Assembly (NCBI RefSeq): GCF_019578655.1
Contig: NC_063264.1
Location: 12,937,213-13,001,212 of the forward strand
Source: Ricinus communis
Lineage: Eukaryota > Streptophyta > Magnoliopsida > Malpighiales > Euphorbiaceae
DNA: 64,000 nucleotides
Direction: 5' to 3'
Shown: positions 60,944 through 64,000 of the stretch, piece after piece
Layout: every line of letters begins with the position of its first letter
How positions within the stretch are numbered: position 1 is the stretch's first letter
Position numbers and translations under genes: made by a program
The notes under the pieces: model-generated
Told to the model about the DNA's origin: nothing
Databases searched by the model: none
The model's input: only the letters and a program-made list of their open reading frames with translations

Positions 60944-62035
60944 CTTATCAATTGTGTTGCCATGATTCCTTCTGCCAATCCTTAGGTCATCAAGAGTCCT
61001 CATGCATAGAGGAACAAGGAATGATGGAGACCCCAATGCTGCAAACCCTGAATTAGAATATTTGGGTGCGCTTCAATTCTTAGCGTTCCCTCTTTCCTCC
61101 AAAAGATTCATCCACGATCATTTGGAGAATGATATCAATACCCGATCAACTAATTTTATTTCTTCGCATTTGTTCAAGCATTGGATCAGTGCTTATTATT
61201 ATCACTTCCATGCACTTTCACTCAACACTTGTGTTTATGCTTCCTAAATAAAACCAAACCATCATAATAGACATAGATTAGAAAGAAAGGGAAAAAAGAA
61301 ACAAACAAAATGAGAACATAAGTAGGATTTCAGGTCCGATAAGGAAAGAAATTGCAAGTTCTCTATTCTCTTCCAAACAGCTAAGTGTAAGGATCAAGTC
61401 ACTACCCTCAAATATTCAGTTGCATGTTAACTTCATAATGTGAAAGCCCTCATTCCACAAGAAGAAAAAACTAGAAGCTAAATATGAATATATAAATTAA
61501 GAAAGATAAATAAACTAATGTCAAATTAAGAACTAGAGAAGAGTTGACTAGTCAAGAACTGTAGTAGTCCCAAATTTTATGAGCCAGCTTAACAAAAATA
61601 ATAGGAAATTCGCGTGGGCCTACGCAATAATGCTCAGACCCGAATTACTTCATTATGTACATCTTAAACTTCAAAATGCTCGTATTCTTGCTTATATTAT
61701 GCTTAAATTAATAAAAAAGTAACATGATTTGTCCCTTATGCTTGTGGATTTATGTCTTATCTTGCTTGATCATCAAGCTAAGCCCCAAAGCCACCAGTCA
61801 AGCCTATCAATTGTGTTGCTAAGATTCCTTATGCCAATCTTTGTATCATCAGGAGTCCTCATTCCTAAAGGATCAAGGAATGATGGAGATCCCAATAGTG
61901 CAAATCTTGAATTAGAATATTTAGGAGTGCCTCCATTCTCAGCATTCCCTCTTTCCTCGAAAAGATTCATCCGAGGTCATTCAGAGATTGACATCAATAC
62001 TCAATCAACTAATTTTCTTTTCTCACATTTGTCCA
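60944..62035 (-). repeat. Family R repeat, reverse orientation
   Basis: Begins CCGGTTAAGCTTATCAATTG, the reverse complement of the point where the 58589-59161 copy stops. It contains one full reverse unit and the start of a second (a second GGAGTCCTCATTCCTAAAGG near 61852). It ends at TTGTCCAAGCAG, where orientation flips again. Confidence 0.78.
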
Positions 62036-63098
62036 AGCAGGAATCGGCGCATTTTGATATTTGGGAGGCATATAATGAAGTACATTGGGCCGAGCTATTA
62101 TTAGGAACGCCCACGTAAGTTTCCCCATATGCTCATAAGGAATTATAGGAAAATAATTGATAAGCTTGACTGATGGCATTGGGTTGTGACTTGGTGATCA
62201 AGCAACATGAGATGTAAATCCACCCATGTTTGAAATCATGTTGCTTTTGATTAAAACAAGTATGAATGTGTACATATTTTTATGTTTGAATACATATAAT
62301 GAAGTAATTTGTTAGGAGTGTAATTAGACAGGCCCATGTGAATTTCTCATTTTTTCGTTAAGGTGACTCATAAAATTTGAGACTGTAAGAGTTGTTGGCT
62401 CGTCAAATCCTCTCCGGTTCTTGATTTGAGTTTAGTCTATTCATCTTTATTTATTTATTTATTCATATTTTTCTTCTAGTTTTTTCTTATAGAATGATTT
62501 GCCGCACTATGAAAACCGCATGCAACGAATATTCGAGGCTAATGAGCATATTATTTTTATTTTTTACCTTAAAAAGAATTGAGTTATGACTTTTTCAAGA
62601 CTTTGGGGATTACGAAGACTCGCACTAGCGAACTTAGACTTGTTGCTCACGTCCTTCCTTTCATTTGTGTTCTTTGTCTAAATCAATTCGATTTGATCCA
62701 TATGCTTAGCCATGGAGGAGAATAAAGAAATGGCAATTTATTTTCTTATTGAATATGAAATCCTAGATATGTTCTCATTCGTTCGTTTCTTTTATTTCTC
62801 ACTTTCTAATCTATGTCTAGTATGATGGTTTAGTTTTATTTGGCGAGCATAAACACGAATGTTGACTTAAAGAGTGTAGAAGCAACAAACATATGCACCT
62901 AGGCAATGCTTAGACAAATGTGAAGAAAGAAAATTAGTTGATCGGGTATTAATATCATTATTCGAATGATAGTATATGAATCTTTTGGAGGAAAGAGGGA
63001 ACGCTAAGAATCAAGGCTCGCCCAAATATTACAATTCAAGATTTGCATCATTAGGATCTCCATCTTTCCTTGTTCCTCTAGGCACGAGGACTCCTTGA
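62036..63098 (+). repeat. Family R repeat, forward orientation
   Basis: Forward copy from GCGCATTTTGATATTTGGGA through the second AGGCACGAGGACTCC, where it is cut by the next repeat. Landmarks CGCACTATGAAAACCGCATG (62503) and CACGTCCTTCC (62650) match other forward copies. Confidence 0.78.
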
Positions 63099-64000
63099 TA
63101 TAGAACCTCCATGAATAAGCTTGAGAACCTCTTTTAAATTGTAGAGCCCCACCACATTAACATGTAATCCCCAAGAACCAATTTTGTTCAACCCCTAAGA
63201 AAGGTTAGAAAATAGATTTCTTAGAAAGATGATTAAGAATTAGAATTTAAAAAACTTGTGCCTAAATCCCAATTTCGAAACACTCTATAAGAAGATGATT
63301 AATCTACTTGAATGTCTTTTAAGCATGCATTCTATATAAAAACACAAAGACAAAGCACACAACTTTAATGTTTAATAACTAATTATCATTCAAATTCAAC
63401 TTCAACTTTACATCAAAACTCGTACTAGTCTTATATAGGCCTTAGAATACCCTAAATCTTAACTAGTAAGGATTTACATCATATATAGTATAAAGATAAC
63501 CTTCTTAACTAAAAGAGATAACTTAAACAAAGTCCTAATTAGGTTAAAATACATGTGTGGCTGCCCATAATAAGCCATGAAACTCTAATTGACAAAATTC
63601 ATATAGATGGGTCTTACAACGTAAGCCAAGTTTGGCCCAAAGTCTTTAAATACTCCAATTCAGCTTCTTTGGTCTTCTTAAGTCGATTAGATTCTTTCAA
63701 GCCCAATAAATTGAATTAGATTAATGAGCCTTGAACTTAAATCCTATTTTTCAAGCCTTGATGTAAAATGGAACCTCCATGAATAAGTTTGAGAACCCTT
63801 TTTGAATTGTGGACCCCCAACATATTAATATGAAAACCCTAAGAACCAATTCGGTTAACCCTAAGAAAGGTTAAGAAACAAATTTCTTAGGAAGATGATC
63901 AATACTTAGAATTTAGAAAACTTTTGGTTCATGCGGATTATAAATATTGGGTCAAGCATTTTAATAACATTGGTTCTTAATTCATTATAAGTAATAGGTC
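63099..64000. repeat. Two tandem LTR-like segments, period about 670 bp
   Basis: The block beginning (A)GAACCTCCATGAATAAG(C/T)TTGAGAACC at 63102 recurs at 63771 and stays similar for at least 150 bp before the window ends. The intervening sequence includes CTTATATAGGCCTTAGAATA (63431), shared with the LTR-like segment at about 46550. Probably LTR material of the same gypsy group; the right edge is cut by the window. Confidence 0.6.

Noticed and set aside
1..64000. tRNA genes, telomere repeats or intact host protein genes
   Set aside because: I scanned for these and saw none I could support. This is a reading by eye, so a tRNAscan or gene-prediction run could still find something small.

Overview
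The window looks like plant (eudicot-type) nuclear heterochromatin. It is AT-rich, I find no intact host gene, and it consists almost entirely of satellite DNA and decayed retrotransposons. Three pieces point to a plant nucleus: a stretch matching the 3' end of plastid ndhB, a decayed fragment of plant-type 25S rRNA, and plant lineages of Ty1/copia and Ty3/gypsy elements. I cannot name the species.

Region 1 (1-37556) is one very large tandem array of a 39-bp satellite, about 23.1 kb of satellite or roughly 590 units, broken by five insertions. The units run in reverse orientation at 1-1497, forward from about 1498 to 31706, and reverse again from 31719 to 37556. The insertions are: a 360-bp LTR-like element with a 5S-rRNA-like segment (4510-4869); a degenerate 9.5-kb copia element with both LTRs (7047-16518); a plastid ndhB fragment (28261-28620); a 2.8-kb solo LTR (32332-36591); and, nested inside that, a 1.4-kb solo LTR (33259-34671). 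Most insertions keep recognisable 5-bp target duplications, so the order of events can be read. The satellite shows higher-order structure, two small dyads per unit, and decay of its single CpG.

Region 2 (37557-43440) starts with a 25S rRNA fragment fused directly to the satellite. It is followed by an LTR-like promoter segment with perfect heat-shock-element modules and a TATA box, and then by an Athila/Tat-like deletion derivative with two LTRs but no gag-pol.

Region 3 (43440-64000) is a mosaic of Ty3/gypsy fragments. It includes an interrupted reverse transcriptase/integrase, separate pol tails and LTR pieces, and a further 2.9-kb solo LTR with perfect TSDs (48351-51244). These are interleaved with an unidentified repeat of about 0.85-1.0 kb that occurs in tandem and in alternating orientation, forming large inverted arms.

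Nearly all long ORFs in the first 37 kb are by-products of a 39-bp (13-codon) period that leaves four of six frames open. Every recognisable coding domain elsewhere is broken, including catalytic or zinc-binding residues. Family names rest on motifs I recognise by eye; no database search was possible.
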